Assembly: GCF_024198215.1 (NCBI RefSeq)
Contig: NZ_JAKCFA010000017.1
Location: 1 to 64,000 of the forward strand
Direction of reading: 5' to 3'
Origin: Myxococcus qinghaiensis
GTDB lineage: Bacteria > Myxococcota > Myxococcia > Myxococcales > Myxococcaceae
Length of the DNA stretch: 64,000 nucleotides
This document shows positions 42,064-51,673 of the stretch, piece by piece (positions within the stretch are counted from its first letter, which is position 1; each line of letters begins with the position of its first letter). A program made the translations under genes and the position numbers. The notes below the pieces were generated by a model, which had not been told where the DNA came from, made no database searches, and worked only from the letters and a program-made list of their open reading frames with translations.

Positions 42064-43203
42064 ATGCGCACCGAAGCCTCCCTCGTCCCGCAGCCCGCGC
42101 TCCCGCAGTCCCCGCCGTCACCGGGCCGGGAGCACGCGAGCGAGCACTGCACGCTGCTGGATGGCGGGACGGAGGCGTTTCCCCGGATGCTGGAGGCCAT
42201 CTCCTTCGCCCGGCACCGCATCCACCTGGAGGTCTACACCTTCGAGCGCGAGGGCGTGGGCGCGCTCTTCCTGGACGCGCTGGTGGCGGCGGCGAAGCGG
42301 GGCGTGGTGGTGAAGGTGGTGGTGGACGGCTGGGGGAGCATCGGCGCCAGCAAGCACCTCACCCAGACGCTGCTGGCCGCGGGCGCGAAGGTGCGCGTGT
42401 ACAACCCGCTCACGTCGCTGTGCCTGGGCCGCTCGTGGCGCAACCACCGCAAGATTCTCCTCGTCGACGACACGGTGGCGTTCCTGGGCGGCATCAACAT
42501 CGGCGATGCCTACGCGGCCCGGGGCGACGTGCCCGGCTGGGCGGACCTGGCGGTGGAGCTGCGGGGCGACATCTGCCGGCAGTTGGGCGCGAAGCTGACG
42601 GCGGGCGCGGCGGCGCTGTCGGCGGGCGCGGTGAGGCTGTTCCTGTCCGGCATCGGCGGCGGGCACCGGCTGCGCAAGCGCTACCTGTCCGCCATCGACG
42701 GGGCGAAGCACGAGGTCATCCTCGCGCACGCGTACTTCCTCCCGGACACGCACTTCGTGAAGGCGCTGACGCGCGCGGCGCGCCGGGGCGTGAAGGTGTC
42801 GCTGCTGCTCGCTGGACGCAGCGACGTCATCTTCGCCCGGGCGGCGACGATGCGGCTGTACGCCACCTTCCTGCGCGCCGGGGTGAACATCCACGAGTGG
42901 ACCGCCTCCACGCTGCACGCCAAGGCGGCGGTGGTGGATGGCAGGACGCTGCTGGTGGGCAGCTTCAACCTGGACCCGCTGTCGCTCGTGAATCTGGAGA
43001 CGCTGGTGGAGGCGGAGGAGCCCGGCGTGGCGGCGCAGGCGGCCCTGTGGCTGGACAAGCACGTGGCCCTGTCGCGGCACGTGCTGCCCGAGCAGTGCGG
43101 CCGCTCCGGCCTCCAGCGGTGGCTGCTGGACGTCGTGGGACTGGCCGTGGCGCGCTTCGCGGAGCGCTTCGCCAGCTTCATCGGCCGGCGGCGCAAGCGG
43201 TGA
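42064..43203 (+). CDS. Phospholipase D-family protein (cardiolipin-synthase-like)
   Basis: This 379-aa protein has two HKD motifs: NHRKILLVDDTVAFLGGINI and LHAKAAVVDGRTLLVGSFNL. That is typical of bacterial cardiolipin synthases/PLD nucleases. It lacks the N-terminal TM pair of ClsA, so resembles ClsB-like soluble or peripheral forms. ATG 42064 was chosen; the longer frame begins in a non-conserved Arg/Ser-rich stretch. A C-terminal amphipathic/basic segment (FAERFASFIGRRRKR) may bind membrane. Substrate is probably phosphatidylglycerol, by family. Confidence 0.85.
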   Translation: MRTEASLVPQPALPQSPPSPGREHASEHCTLLDGGTEAFPRMLEAISFARHRIHLEVYTFEREGVGALFLDALVAAAKRGVVVKVVVDGWGSIGASKHLTQTLLAAGAKVRVYNPLTSLCLGRSWRNHRKILLVDDTVAFLGGINIGDAYAARGDVPGWADLAVELRGDICRQLGAKLTAGAAALSAGAVRLFLSGIGGGHRLRKRYLSAIDGAKHEVILAHAYFLPDTHFVKALTRAARRGVKVSLLLAGRSDVIFARAATMRLYATFLRAGVNIHEWTASTLHAKAAVVDGRTLLVGSFNLDPLSLVNLETLVEAEEPGVAAQAALWLDKHVALSRHVLPEQCGRSGLQRWLLDVVGLAVARFAERFASFIGRRRKR

Positions 43204-43316
43204 GCGCGTCACGCTCGCGTCACGCGAGGGCCTGAAAAAGCCCCTGCCCGGCCGCAGCCCCCTCATGACGTGCTGCGCGGGCCACCAGGGCGCTCTACAC
43301 TGTCGCACGTCCAACC

Positions 43317-44843
43317 ATGCCCATTCGCCGCCCCGCCCTCCCGCCCGTACTCGCAGCCATCGATGTGGGGACCAACGCCGTGCGACTGGAGCTCGCCCGG
43401 CCGGACGCCGACGGGGCGCTCGAGACGCTCCATCAGGAGAGAGACCCCATCCGCCCGGGTGAGGGGGTCTTCGCCACGGGCACCATGCCGGAGGCCACCG
43501 CCGAGCGGCTCCTGTCCACGCTGCGGCGCTACTCCGCGCTCTGCCGTCGGCACAAGGCCCAGGTGCGCGCGGTGGCCACCAGCGCCCTGCGCGAGGCCCG
43601 CAACAGCCCGGACATCGTCCGACGCGTGCGCGAGGAGGCCGGCCTCAATCTCGAGGTCGTCAGCGGCAAGGAGGAGGCGCGCCTCATCTGCCTGGGCGTG
43701 CTGCACCGCAAGCCCCCGGGCACGCGCTCGCTGCTCATCGACATTGGCGGAGGCAGCACCGAGGTGGCCACCGCCGTGGGCGAGAAGCCCGACAACCTGT
43801 GGAGCCTGGGGCTGGGCTCGGTGCGCCTCACCGAGGTCTTCGAGGCCTCGCGCACCGTGACGACGAAGCAGCTGCGCATCATGCGCAGCTTCGTCCAGGA
43901 GGTGTTGGGCAAGACGCTGCCGGAGAAGCTGCCCCTGTTGCCCCGGGTGGCGCTCGGCTCGTCGGGCACCATCAACGCCGTGGTGTCCTTCGCCTCCAGC
44001 GAGAGCAGCGGCAACGCCACCGTGCGCCAGCTCACCCAGACGGTGGAGACGCTGGCGCAGATGCCCGCGGACCGGCGGCGCAAGCGCTTCGACCCCAAGC
44101 GGGCCGACATCATCGTCTCCGGCGCCGTCATCCTGGAGGGCGTGGCGAAGTACCTGGGAATCGACTCCGTCAGCGTCGTCAACCGGGGCCTGCGCGACGG
44201 CATCCTCGTGGACCTGCTCTACCGGCAGGACGCCCACCACCAGGACGACGACCACAGCCTGGCGGACGCCGCCATCGTCATGGGGCAGCGCTTCTTCTTC
44301 GACGAGAAGCACGCGCGCCAGGTGTCCCGCATGGCGCTGACGCTCTTCGACGACCTGGCCGCCCTGCACCAGCTCCCGCTGTCGGTGCGCCCCTATCTGG
44401 AGGTCGCCGCGCTGCTCCACGACATCGGCCACGCGGTGAACTACGAGCGCCACCACAAGCACACGTACTACCTCATCCGGCACGCGGACCTCCCCGGCCT
44501 CGCGGACCGTGAGCGCGAACTGGTGGCGCGAGTCGCCCGCTACCACCGGCGCAGTCCGCCGGAGCTGGCCCACTCGGGCATGGCGGGGCTGACTCCCACC
44601 GAGGCCCGCACCGTGCGCAAGCTCGCCACCCTGCTGCGCGTGGCCAACTCGCTGGACCACAGCCACCACCAGCCCATCAAGGACTTCAAGGCCACCAACG
44701 GCCGCGACGGTGTCGCCCTGCACCTGCACGCGCGCCAGCCGGTGGACCTGGAATTGTGGAACGCGGAGCACGAGGTGGCGCTCTTCCGCCGAGTCTTCGG
44801 CAAGAAGCTCTCCTTCCACGTCCACCACGCCACGGGCCGCTAG
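43317..44843 (+). CDS. Ppx/GppA-type exopolyphosphatase/pppGpp phosphohydrolase with HD domain
   Basis: Residues 10-300 form the ASKHA-fold Ppx/GppA domain (AAIDVGTNAVRLELA, DIGGGSTEVA, PLLPRVALGSSGTINAV, VVNRGLRDGILVDL). Residues 310-500 carry an HD-like domain (LEVAALLHDIGHAVNYERHH). The enzyme removes phosphate from polyphosphate or pppGpp, linking phosphate reserve to the stringent response. The 508-aa length is standard for the two-domain form. It is a single gene flanked by short gaps. Confidence 0.93.
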   Translation: MPIRRPALPPVLAAIDVGTNAVRLELARPDADGALETLHQERDPIRPGEGVFATGTMPEATAERLLSTLRRYSALCRRHKAQVRAVATSALREARNSPDIVRRVREEAGLNLEVVSGKEEARLICLGVLHRKPPGTRSLLIDIGGGSTEVATAVGEKPDNLWSLGLGSVRLTEVFEASRTVTTKQLRIMRSFVQEVLGKTLPEKLPLLPRVALGSSGTINAVVSFASSESSGNATVRQLTQTVETLAQMPADRRRKRFDPKRADIIVSGAVILEGVAKYLGIDSVSVVNRGLRDGILVDLLYRQDAHHQDDDHSLADAAIVMGQRFFFDEKHARQVSRMALTLFDDLAALHQLPLSVRPYLEVAALLHDIGHAVNYERHHKHTYYLIRHADLPGLADRERELVARVARYHRRSPPELAHSGMAGLTPTEARTVRKLATLLRVANSLDHSHHQPIKDFKATNGRDGVALHLHARQPVDLELWNAEHEVALFRRVFGKKLSFHVHHATGR

Positions 44844-45003
44844 CCGCACGGCGCCCCGGCTGCTGGGCGGAAGAGGGGCCGCGCGCGCCCTGCCCGCCTT
44901 CGCGCGGATGCCCACGCTCCAAGTCGCACGGGTCCGTCGTCACCAGACGGGCCCTGCTCGACTTTGAACGTCAGGGCCCCCTCGGGGGTGAGAGGAGCGC
45001 GAG

Positions 45004-46224
45004 ATGAAGGCCGTCGTATTCCATGGGATTGGGGACATCCGGCTCGACGACGTGGAGGAGCCGCGCATCGAGAAGCCGACGGACGCCATCGTCAAGCTGT
45101 CGGCGAGCGCCATCTGTGGCACGGACCTCCACATGATTCGCGGGACGATGCCGGGGATGAAGCCGGGCACGATTCTGGGGCACGAGGGCGTGGGCTACAT
45201 CGAGGCGCTCGGCGATGACGTGCGCAACTTCAACGTGGGCGACCGCGTGGTCATCCCCTCCACCATCGCCTGCGGCAACTGTGTCTACTGCCGCGACGGC
45301 TACCATTCGCAGTGCAACGACGCGAACCCCAACGGGCCTTCCGCGGGCACGGCCTTCTTCGGCGGGCCGGCGCAGACGGGGCCCTTCCACGGCATGCAGG
45401 CGGAGAAGGTGCGCGTTCCCTTCGCCCACGCGGGCCTGGTGAAGATTCCGGACGGCGTGACGGACGAGCAGGCCATCCTCATCTCCGACATCTTCCCCAC
45501 CGGCTACTTCGGCGCGGAGCTGGCGGAAATCAAACCCGGGGACACCGTGGCGGTGTTCGGCTGCGGGCCGGTGGGCCTGTTCGCCATCGTCAGCGCGAAG
45601 CTGCTCGGCGCCGGCCGCGTCTTCGCCATCGACTGCCACGAGGACCGGCTGGAGCTGGCGCGCACCCAGGGCGCTGAAATCATCAACTTCGACCAGGAAG
45701 ACCCGGTGAAGACGATTCAGCGCCTCACCAACGGCATCGGCGTGGACCGGGCCATCGACGCGGTGGGCGTGGACGCCGTGCACGCGCACGCGGGCCCCGC
45801 GGCGAAGCAGGCCACCGCGCAGAAGGCGGAGCTCAAGCGAGAGACGAAGGAGACCGCGCCGAAGACGAACCCGGACGGCGACAACTGGGTGCCCGGCGAC
45901 GCGCCCACGCAGGTGCTGACGTGGGCGGTGGAGGCCCTGGCCAAGGCGGGCACGCTGTCCATCATCGGCGTCTACCCGCAGCAGGTGCGCACGTTCCCCA
46001 TCGGCATGGCGATGAACAAGAACCTCACGCTGAAGATGGGCAACTGCAACCACCGCAAGTACATCCCCCGGCTGCTGGAGCTGGTGCGCACGGGCGAGGT
46101 GGACCCCACCGCCATCCTCTCGCACGTGGAGCCCATGAGCGGCGCGCTGGACGCCTACCGCAACTTCGATTTGCGCAAGCCGGGCTGGGTGAAGGTGGAG
46201 CTGGAGCCCAACCAGCTCCAGTGA
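45004..46224 (+). CDS. Zinc-dependent alcohol/formaldehyde dehydrogenase
   Basis: This 406-aa medium-chain dehydrogenase binds catalytic zinc via CGTDLHMIRG and GHEGVGYIEALG and structural zinc via CGNCVYCRDGYHSQC. The NAD loop is AVFGCGPVGLFAI. The insert of about 60 residues (KETAPKTNPDGDNWVPGDAP) and the overall pattern resemble glutathione-independent formaldehyde dehydrogenases. It probably oxidises formaldehyde or another small aldehyde/alcohol. It converges with the QueA-like gene with only 4 bp between stops. Confidence 0.88.
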   Translation: MKAVVFHGIGDIRLDDVEEPRIEKPTDAIVKLSASAICGTDLHMIRGTMPGMKPGTILGHEGVGYIEALGDDVRNFNVGDRVVIPSTIACGNCVYCRDGYHSQCNDANPNGPSAGTAFFGGPAQTGPFHGMQAEKVRVPFAHAGLVKIPDGVTDEQAILISDIFPTGYFGAELAEIKPGDTVAVFGCGPVGLFAIVSAKLLGAGRVFAIDCHEDRLELARTQGAEIINFDQEDPVKTIQRLTNGIGVDRAIDAVGVDAVHAHAGPAAKQATAQKAELKRETKETAPKTNPDGDNWVPGDAPTQVLTWAVEALAKAGTLSIIGVYPQQVRTFPIGMAMNKNLTLKMGNCNHRKYIPRLLELVRTGEVDPTAILSHVEPMSGALDAYRNFDLRKPGWVKVELEPNQLQ

Positions 46225-46228
46225 GCCC

Positions 46229-47254
46229 TCACGCGTCCAGCACCAGGCACGAGTCTCCGAACTCGTGCCCCAGGTAGCCGCGCTCCTCCGCGTGCGCGGT
46301 CGCCTCCTTCAAGAGGGGTGACGGCGCGAAGGCCTGGAGCAGCGCGTGGTGGCTGCTTCCAGGCTCGTGCATGCCCGTGAGCAACCCGTGCACCACGCGA
46401 GGCACGAAGCCGGGCCCCAGGAGCAGGTCCGTCACCGCCTCGCCCGCCACCAGTCGCCCGCCATTCATCTCCGCCCGCCCCTCCAGCGCGCGCACCACCG
46501 TGGTGCCCACTGCGACAATCCGGCCTCCCGCCGCGCGAGTGGCCTCCACCTGAGCCACCGTGGAGGCGGGGATGTCCGAGCGCTCGGGCCTCGGCAGCGC
46601 CGCGTCCAGCACCGCGTCTCCCGTGGAGGACAGCCCCGCCGCGTGGGTGAGCGATGCCAGCTTCACGCCCCGACGGCGCAGCGCCAGCAGCAGGTTCCAG
46701 GTGAGGGGCAGCCCCGCCGACGGCGCCTCGGTGGCCCAGGGCCGCGCGCCATACCCCGTCTGCACGTGCCACAGCGACAGCGGGGCCACGGTGTGTGCGT
46801 ACTGCACGGGCCGGCCGCCCTGGTACAGCGCGGACCAGAGCGCGGCGCCGTCCTCGTCGAAGGCCACGCGCACGAGGCGGGGCGAGGGCGGCAGCACCTC
46901 CACGACTTGGACGGGCAAGCCGACGACGGTGAAGCGCGAGCCCACCGGCAGCACGGGCGGGAGCGGCCGGTCCTCGGTGCGCTTGCGCCAGTCTCCCGCG
47001 CCGAAGAGGACGGCGGTCCAGGTGCCGTCCTGCTCGCGCGCCAGCAGTCGCAGCTCGATTCGCTCTCCCGCCGCCGTGCGCCCCAGGAGCGAGGCGGGGA
47101 ACGTGGCGGCGTCGTTCACCACCAGCAGGTCTCCATCCCGCAGGAGTGACGGAAGGTCCGCCACGCGGGCATCGGAGAAGCGACGTGCGTGGGGTTCGAT
47201 GTGCAGGAGCCGCCCCTCCTCGGGGTGGTCCACCGGCCAGCGCGCGGGCTTCAT
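46229..47254 (-). CDS. QueA-like S-adenosylmethionine:tRNA ribosyltransferase-isomerase paralogue
   Basis: This 341-aa protein resembles QueA (DGDLLVVNDAATFPASLLGR; HTVAPLSLWHVQTGYGARP; GGRIVAVGTTVVRALEG; GLLTGMHEPGSSH), which transfers ribose from AdoMet to preQ1 in tRNA. The N-terminus lacks the usual FDYELPxELIAxxP opening; it starts MKPARWPVDHPEEGRLLHIE, so it may be a divergent paralogue. It overlaps the SDR gene by ATGA. queF occurs in the same window at 39954, about 6 kb away. Confidence 0.78.
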   Translation of the reverse strand: MKPARWPVDHPEEGRLLHIEPHARRFSDARVADLPSLLRDGDLLVVNDAATFPASLLGRTAAGERIELRLLAREQDGTWTAVLFGAGDWRKRTEDRPLPPVLPVGSRFTVVGLPVQVVEVLPPSPRLVRVAFDEDGAALWSALYQGGRPVQYAHTVAPLSLWHVQTGYGARPWATEAPSAGLPLTWNLLLALRRRGVKLASLTHAAGLSSTGDAVLDAALPRPERSDIPASTVAQVEATRAAGGRIVAVGTTVVRALEGRAEMNGGRLVAGEAVTDLLLGPGFVPRVVHGLLTGMHEPGSSHHALLQAFAPSPLLKEATAHAEERGYLGHEFGDSCLVLDA

Positions 47255-47979
47255 GCGGCCTCCAGACTCGCCGCTTCCAGGCGGGAACCCGACGGCAGCG
47301 TCTCCGAGCGACGCTCCACCATCGCGACGATGCGGGCCGCCACGTCCTCGGGCCGCTCGAGCGTGGAGCGGTCCGCCTCCGGCATGGCGTCCGAGTGCAT
47401 GCGCGTGTCCATCTCCCCCGGGTCGATATTCAGGAAGCGCACGCCCGTGCCCTCCAGCTCCGCGGCCCAGAGGCGGCCCAGGTGCTCCAGCGCGCCCTTG
47501 GACACGCTGTAGGAGCCCCAGCGCGGATACGCGGAGAGGGCCGCGTCCGAGCTGATGTTCAGCACCAGCCCGCCGCCTCGCACCACCATGTTGCCCACCA
47601 CCGCCTTGGTGAGCCGGAAGGGCCCCACCAGATTGACCTCCAACACGTGCTGGAGGTCCTCGCACGCGGTGTCGAGCAGCAAGGGCAGCGGCGTGGGCCC
47701 CAGGATGCTGGCGTTGTGCACCAGCACGTCCAGCGGGCCCACCAGCGACGTGGCCACGCCCACCAGCCGGTAGATGGACTCCTTGTCCCCCACGTCATAG
47801 GCCACGCCGTGCGCCTCCAGCCCTTCCGTGCGCAGGGCCTCGGCGGCGGCCTCCATCTCCGGGGCATGGCGGGCCACGCCCACCACCCGGGCACCTCTTC
47901 GCGCGAAGTGCGCCATGAGCGCGCGGCCCAGGCCCCGACTCGCTCCCGTCACCAGGACCGCTTTTCCGGTCAGCTTCAT
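47251..47979 (-). CDS. Short-chain dehydrogenase/reductase
   Basis: This 242-aa classical SDR binds NAD(P) via VTGASRGLGRALM and has NISSDAALSAYPRWGSYSVS, giving Ser and the Y-x-x-x-K set (YSVSKGALEHL). The C-terminal region DPGEMDTRMHSDA is normal for the family. Substrate unknown. It overlaps the QueA-like gene by 4 bases and so is translationally coupled with it; a functional tie between them is not obvious. Confidence 0.9.
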   Translation of the reverse strand: MKLTGKAVLVTGASRGLGRALMAHFARRGARVVGVARHAPEMEAAAEALRTEGLEAHGVAYDVGDKESIYRLVGVATSLVGPLDVLVHNASILGPTPLPLLLDTACEDLQHVLEVNLVGPFRLTKAVVGNMVVRGGGLVLNISSDAALSAYPRWGSYSVSKGALEHLGRLWAAELEGTGVRFLNIDPGEMDTRMHSDAMPEADRSTLERPEDVAARIVAMVERRSETLPSGSRLEAASLEAA

Positions 47980-48065
47980 GTGGAAAGTCCTCCTTGCTGG
48001 AAGGGATACGTCGGGCGCGTTGATGGAATGGCGTCGCGGCCAATCCTTTGGCAGATTGCCAACCC

Positions 48066-48629
48066 ATGGCCATCGACGAAGAGGACCTGCCGAGCAGACT
48101 GGCGCGCAACATCCGGACCCTGCGGGAGACGCGGGGCGCCACGCAGGCCCAGCTCTCCAAGCTCGCGGGGGTGCCCCGGGCGACGTGGGCGAATCTGGAG
48201 TCGGGCACCGCGAACCCCACGTTGTCGGTGCTGCACCGCGTGGCGGCGGCGCTCCAGGTGTCGCTGGAGGAGCTGGTGGCGCGGCCTCGTGCCAGTGCGC
48301 GGCACTACCCGCGCGACAGCCTGACGACGCGCATCCGAGGGGCGGGGCAGTTGCGCAAGCTGCTGCCTGACCCGCTTCCGGGCATGGAGTTCGACCGCGT
48401 GGAGCTGCCCTCCGGCGTGCGCATCACCGGCGTGCCCCACACCCCCGGCACTCGCGAGTACCTGGCCTGCGAGTCCGGGGAGATGGCGCTGGTCGCCAGC
48501 GGTGAGCGCTTCGTCCTCAAGCCCGGAGACGTCGTCGTCTTCCGGGGGGACCAGAAGCACTCGTACGAGAACCCGGGGACGCGCACGGCGGTGGGCTACT
48601 CCGTCGTCCTGCTCGCGCCCCCGCTGTGA
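48066..48629 (+). CDS. XRE-family regulator with cupin domain
   Basis: The N-terminal 70 residues are an HTH (LARNIRTLRETRGATQAQLS, LAGVPRATWANLESGTANP) and the C-terminal about 100 residues a cupin (TREYLACESGEMALV, VLKPGDVVVFRGDQKHSYEN). Such XRE-cupin proteins repress or activate small metabolic operons in response to a ligand. It is divergent from the SDR/QueA-like operon, with about 85 bp between, so it may regulate that operon. Confidence 0.9.
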   Translation: MAIDEEDLPSRLARNIRTLRETRGATQAQLSKLAGVPRATWANLESGTANPTLSVLHRVAAALQVSLEELVARPRASARHYPRDSLTTRIRGAGQLRKLLPDPLPGMEFDRVELPSGVRITGVPHTPGTREYLACESGEMALVASGERFVLKPGDVVVFRGDQKHSYENPGTRTAVGYSVVLLAPPL

Positions 48630-48638
48630 GGTGACGGC

Positions 48639-49241
48639 TCAGCCCGCGTCGCGGCCGTAGTACCAGGCGGTGAGGGCCAGGCGCGAGGCGTGGGCGGGCA
48701 GCACCTCGTGCTCGATTCGCTCGCTCAGGAAGACGACGAGCGTGTCGAGCACGGGGGCTACGTCCACGGGCGCGGAGTCCTCCGGATACAGCCGCAGCAC
48801 GCCTCCGTGTTCGGGCACCCAGCCCGGGTTGGCGTACCAGATGGCGGTGGCGCGGCGGTTGGATTGACCTGGGAAGGCGTCGAAGTGACGCGCGTAGCGA
48901 GCTCCTCCGCCGGGGTAGCAGGCGAGCTGGAGGTCGAAGCGTCCCAGGCCGAGATAGGCGGCCGACGAGAGCGCGCGTCCCAGCTGGGAGAAGTGTTCCC
49001 ACAGGACGCCGAGCCCTGTCCCGGGCTCCGGCTCTATCCAGCCGATGAGGTCGCCTCGCACGCGGGAGTCCAGGACCCGCTCGGCGCCCCGGCGGATGCC
49101 CGCGGCATGAAGCACTCCGGATTCAGCCCTCGCCAGCGCATCAGCCCGCGCGGCGAGGGCAGCCACATCTCCGAGGAAGACAGGGCGCGTGAAATAACCG
49201 CGCGCGCCCAGCTCCGTCACTTCCACATCGGTCAGCTCCAC
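48639..49241 (-). CDS. 2OG-Fe(II) oxygenase (prolyl hydroxylase-like)
   Basis: This 200-aa double-stranded beta-helix enzyme uses iron and 2-oxoglutarate. Ligands visible: His/Asp in YARHFDAFPG and His in SERIEHEVLPA; the 2OG-binding Arg is likely in SRLALTAWYYGR. The start is chosen at GTG 49241, with GGAAGGA just upstream; longer frames run through unrelated antisense sequence. It probably hydroxylates a protein side chain or small molecule. It converges with the XRE-cupin gene with about 10 bp between stops. Confidence 0.8.
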   Translation of the reverse strand: MELTDVEVTELGARGYFTRPVFLGDVAALAARADALARAESGVLHAAGIRRGAERVLDSRVRGDLIGWIEPEPGTGLGVLWEHFSQLGRALSSAAYLGLGRFDLQLACYPGGGARYARHFDAFPGQSNRRATAIWYANPGWVPEHGGVLRLYPEDSAPVDVAPVLDTLVVFLSERIEHEVLPAHASRLALTAWYYGRDAG

Positions 49242-49325
49242 ACGTGCTCCTTCCAGCAACGTGCCGCCCACACGCGCGCACCGTGCCCCAGACGCGCTCC
49301 GCGAGGAAGGGGATACACTGGGCCC

Positions 49326-49940
49326 ATGGCGCACCTCTCGCGAATCCTGACGGTCCTCCTGGGTATCGCCGCCGGAGCCCTGGGCGCGGGCTTGCTCTTG
49401 CGGCCCACCTCTCCCGCCCTGCCCGACACCGCGTCCGTGGTGCAGCAGATGCGCGAGGTGGCGCGGCTGGAGACGTTGGAGGTCGCCCTCTACAAGAAGG
49501 TGTCCTTCTCTCCCGAGCCGCGAGCCACGGATGCACTGTGGAAGGACGTGGTGAACTGGGCGGCGTACACGCTCCAGAATCCGCACGGCCGCGCCATCGT
49601 CTTCGCGGATGCGCACCTGGGGTTCGACTTCCAGCGCCTGGGCCCGTCGAGCCTCCACGTCGCTGGCACGAAGGTCCACGTCGTGCTGCCGCCCCTGGAC
49701 GTGCGCGTGGCGCTGCGGCCCGGGGAGACGGAGGTCATCGACTCCAACCTGGACAGCACGCAGACGGCGCAGCTGTTGGAGAAGGCGCGACTCGCCTTCG
49801 AGAAGGACGTGCGCGCCGATGCACGGCTCCAGCAGCGTGCCCGGGACTCCGCGGAGCGGTCCCTGCGCGCGCTGCTGCTCACGCTGGGATATCGCGAGGT
49901 GGTGTTCGTGGACCGGCTTCCCACCGGCACGGCGGGGTGA
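49326..49940 (+). CDS. DUF4230-family membrane-anchored protein
   Basis: This 204-aa protein has an N-terminal TM helix (ILTVLLGIAAGALGAGLLL) and a soluble domain matching the DUF4230 pattern (VVQQMREVARLETLEVALYK; LPPLDVRVALRPGETEVID). No enzymatic motif is known for the family. It is divergent from the oxygenase gene, the gap being 84 bp. Confidence 0.78.
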   Translation: MAHLSRILTVLLGIAAGALGAGLLLRPTSPALPDTASVVQQMREVARLETLEVALYKKVSFSPEPRATDALWKDVVNWAAYTLQNPHGRAIVFADAHLGFDFQRLGPSSLHVAGTKVHVVLPPLDVRVALRPGETEVIDSNLDSTQTAQLLEKARLAFEKDVRADARLQQRARDSAERSLRALLLTLGYREVVFVDRLPTGTAG

Positions 49941-49957
49941 GGCGCTCTCGCGGACGT

Positions 49958-50278
49958 TCACTGCTCTGAGAGCAAGGCGCGTTCAGCGTCCTGGAGCCAG
50001 CTCTCGAACGCCTCGCGCTGGGCCTGAGCGTAGTCAGGGGCCTTCACCCGGATGTCCGCGTCGAAGAGGAAGTGCCAGACGATTTCCTCCACATTGGCGC
50101 TCTCTGGAACAGAGCGAAGTCGCAGGCACAGCGCGATGGACGCGTCCACCCACGCCTTGAGGCTCTTCTTGTCCGTGGGGTCACGGTCAAAAAGCCGCCT
50201 CATCTCCTTGACCGCGGCGGACCACTCGGCTGATGACACGGGTAAGCCTCCTACGTTTCCCACCGCTGGAGCATTCAC
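49958..50278 (-). CDS. Small soluble protein of unknown function
   Basis: This 106-aa protein is rich in Asp/Glu/Ala, with a helical middle (KAWVDASIALCLRLRSVPES) and VEEIVWHFLFDADIRVKAPD. No family I recognise and no signal peptide. It converges with the DUF4230 gene. Coding character looks reasonable but no homology supports it. Confidence 0.5.
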   Translation of the reverse strand: MNAPAVGNVGGLPVSSAEWSAAVKEMRRLFDRDPTDKKSLKAWVDASIALCLRLRSVPESANVEEIVWHFLFDADIRVKAPDYAQAQREAFESWLQDAERALLSEQ

Positions 50279-50398
50279 TCCGGTGGCGCACCATGATGGA
50301 GCAGGATGACCGTATCGCCCTGGCGAGGGGTCCGAGCGCCCATTCCTCGTATGACAGGACTGTTGCCTCGGTCATGGCCACCTCCAACTCGACATGAA

Positions 50399-51673
50399 TC
50401 AGTCCTCGGCGGCCGGGTCTCGGGTAAGCCCTTCGTCCGACAGGAAGTACAGGCCTTCGATTCCCTCCGAAGTCGGCTCCAGGTCCGCCAGCACTTCCCA
50501 GGCCGCTGCGTCGGACACCCGGGCCACGAGCGCCAGCTCACGTCGCACCAGGGAGCCGTAGAGGGGCTCGTCTCCCGCCTGCTCCGCCAGCAGTCGCCGC
50601 TGGGACGCGGTGAGCAGCCGCGCGCCGTCGAGCCCATCTCCCCCGGCCACCGCCCACAGGCCCGAGAAGGTCTCCGCGAGCCGGACCTCGCCCTGGTCGA
50701 TGACCACGGGCCGCACGGGCGCGGGATGCGCCTCCAGGTTCCGCCACGCCGCCGCGTCCACCTGCGCCTCCGTCAATCCGGAGGAACGCAGGGCGGACTC
50801 GGGCAGGTAGCGCACGAACTCCGCATCCTCCAGCACGTAGAAGACCTCCAGTCGCGCCGGCCCCGGCCGGTGCAGCGCCCCCACCGCCTTCGCCGCGAAG
50901 TCCGCCGGACGCAGCACCGGCCGAAGCCGGGCCTCCAGCGATGCCCCCTCCGCGCCCAGCCCCGAGTCCAACCCACCCAGGCGCGCGGCCAGGGCCTCCA
51001 CGTAGGCCGACAGCCCCGCTGAGCCAGGGGCCTCGCGATAGGCCGCATAGAGCGAGCCCAGGTCCACGCGCCCCACCCCGCCCGAGGCCAGCTTCACCAG
51101 CAGGTCCTTCCCCTGTCGCCGGAAGGCCACTCGCGCCCGTCCCAGCGCGCCCGCCAGCGCGGCGGTGAACTCCGGCCGGAGCACCTGCTCCTCCGGCGCG
51201 GCCTGGGGCGGAAGCTCCGCCGCCTCCAGCTCCTCCTTCAACAGCCGCGTCTCCGCGTCGAACGGGTCTCTGGCGAGCGCATCCTTGACGTACACCTGCG
51301 CCCTCTCCACCTCGCCCCGGCGCAGCGCCAGCACCGCGAGCACCTTGAGGACCTCCGGGTCCCCGGGCTCCTGCGCGCGCGCCTGCCGCAGCAGCGCCTC
51401 CGCGTCCCCGTGGCGCTCCAGCCCGAGCAGCGCCCGGGCGAGCCCCAGCATCACCGGCACGTCCCGAGGGAAGTCGCGCCGCAGCGCCTCCAGCAACGGC
51501 AGCGCCTCGCGGTCCGCCCCCGCGTTGATGAGCGCATGCGCCACCGCCAGCCGCGTCGTCGGCCCCTCACTGCCCTGCACCTGGGCGCGGAGCACCGCCA
51601 GCTCCGTGTCACTCAGGACCTCACCCGCCTCCACCTTGCGGCGGATGCGCTCCACTTCCAGCAAGCCGTTCAC
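50399..51673 (-). CDS. TPR protein with DUF1444-like C-terminal region
   Basis: This 424-aa protein has N-terminal TPR-like repeats (AVAHALINAGADREALPLLE, LGLARALLGLERHGDAEALL) and a C-terminal region recalling DUF1444 (VFYVLEDAEFVRYLPESALR). The GTG at 51673 begins VNGLLEVER; upstream the frame is non-conserved. Role unknown; probably cytosolic. It is divergent from the ThDP-enzyme gene. Confidence 0.7.
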   Translation of the reverse strand: MNGLLEVERIRRKVEAGEVLSDTELAVLRAQVQGSEGPTTRLAVAHALINAGADREALPLLEALRRDFPRDVPVMLGLARALLGLERHGDAEALLRQARAQEPGDPEVLKVLAVLALRRGEVERAQVYVKDALARDPFDAETRLLKEELEAAELPPQAAPEEQVLRPEFTAALAGALGRARVAFRRQGKDLLVKLASGGVGRVDLGSLYAAYREAPGSAGLSAYVEALAARLGGLDSGLGAEGASLEARLRPVLRPADFAAKAVGALHRPGPARLEVFYVLEDAEFVRYLPESALRSSGLTEAQVDAAAWRNLEAHPAPVRPVVIDQGEVRLAETFSGLWAVAGGDGLDGARLLTASQRRLLAEQAGDEPLYGSLVRRELALVARVSDAAAWEVLADLEPTSEGIEGLYFLSDEGLTRDPAAED

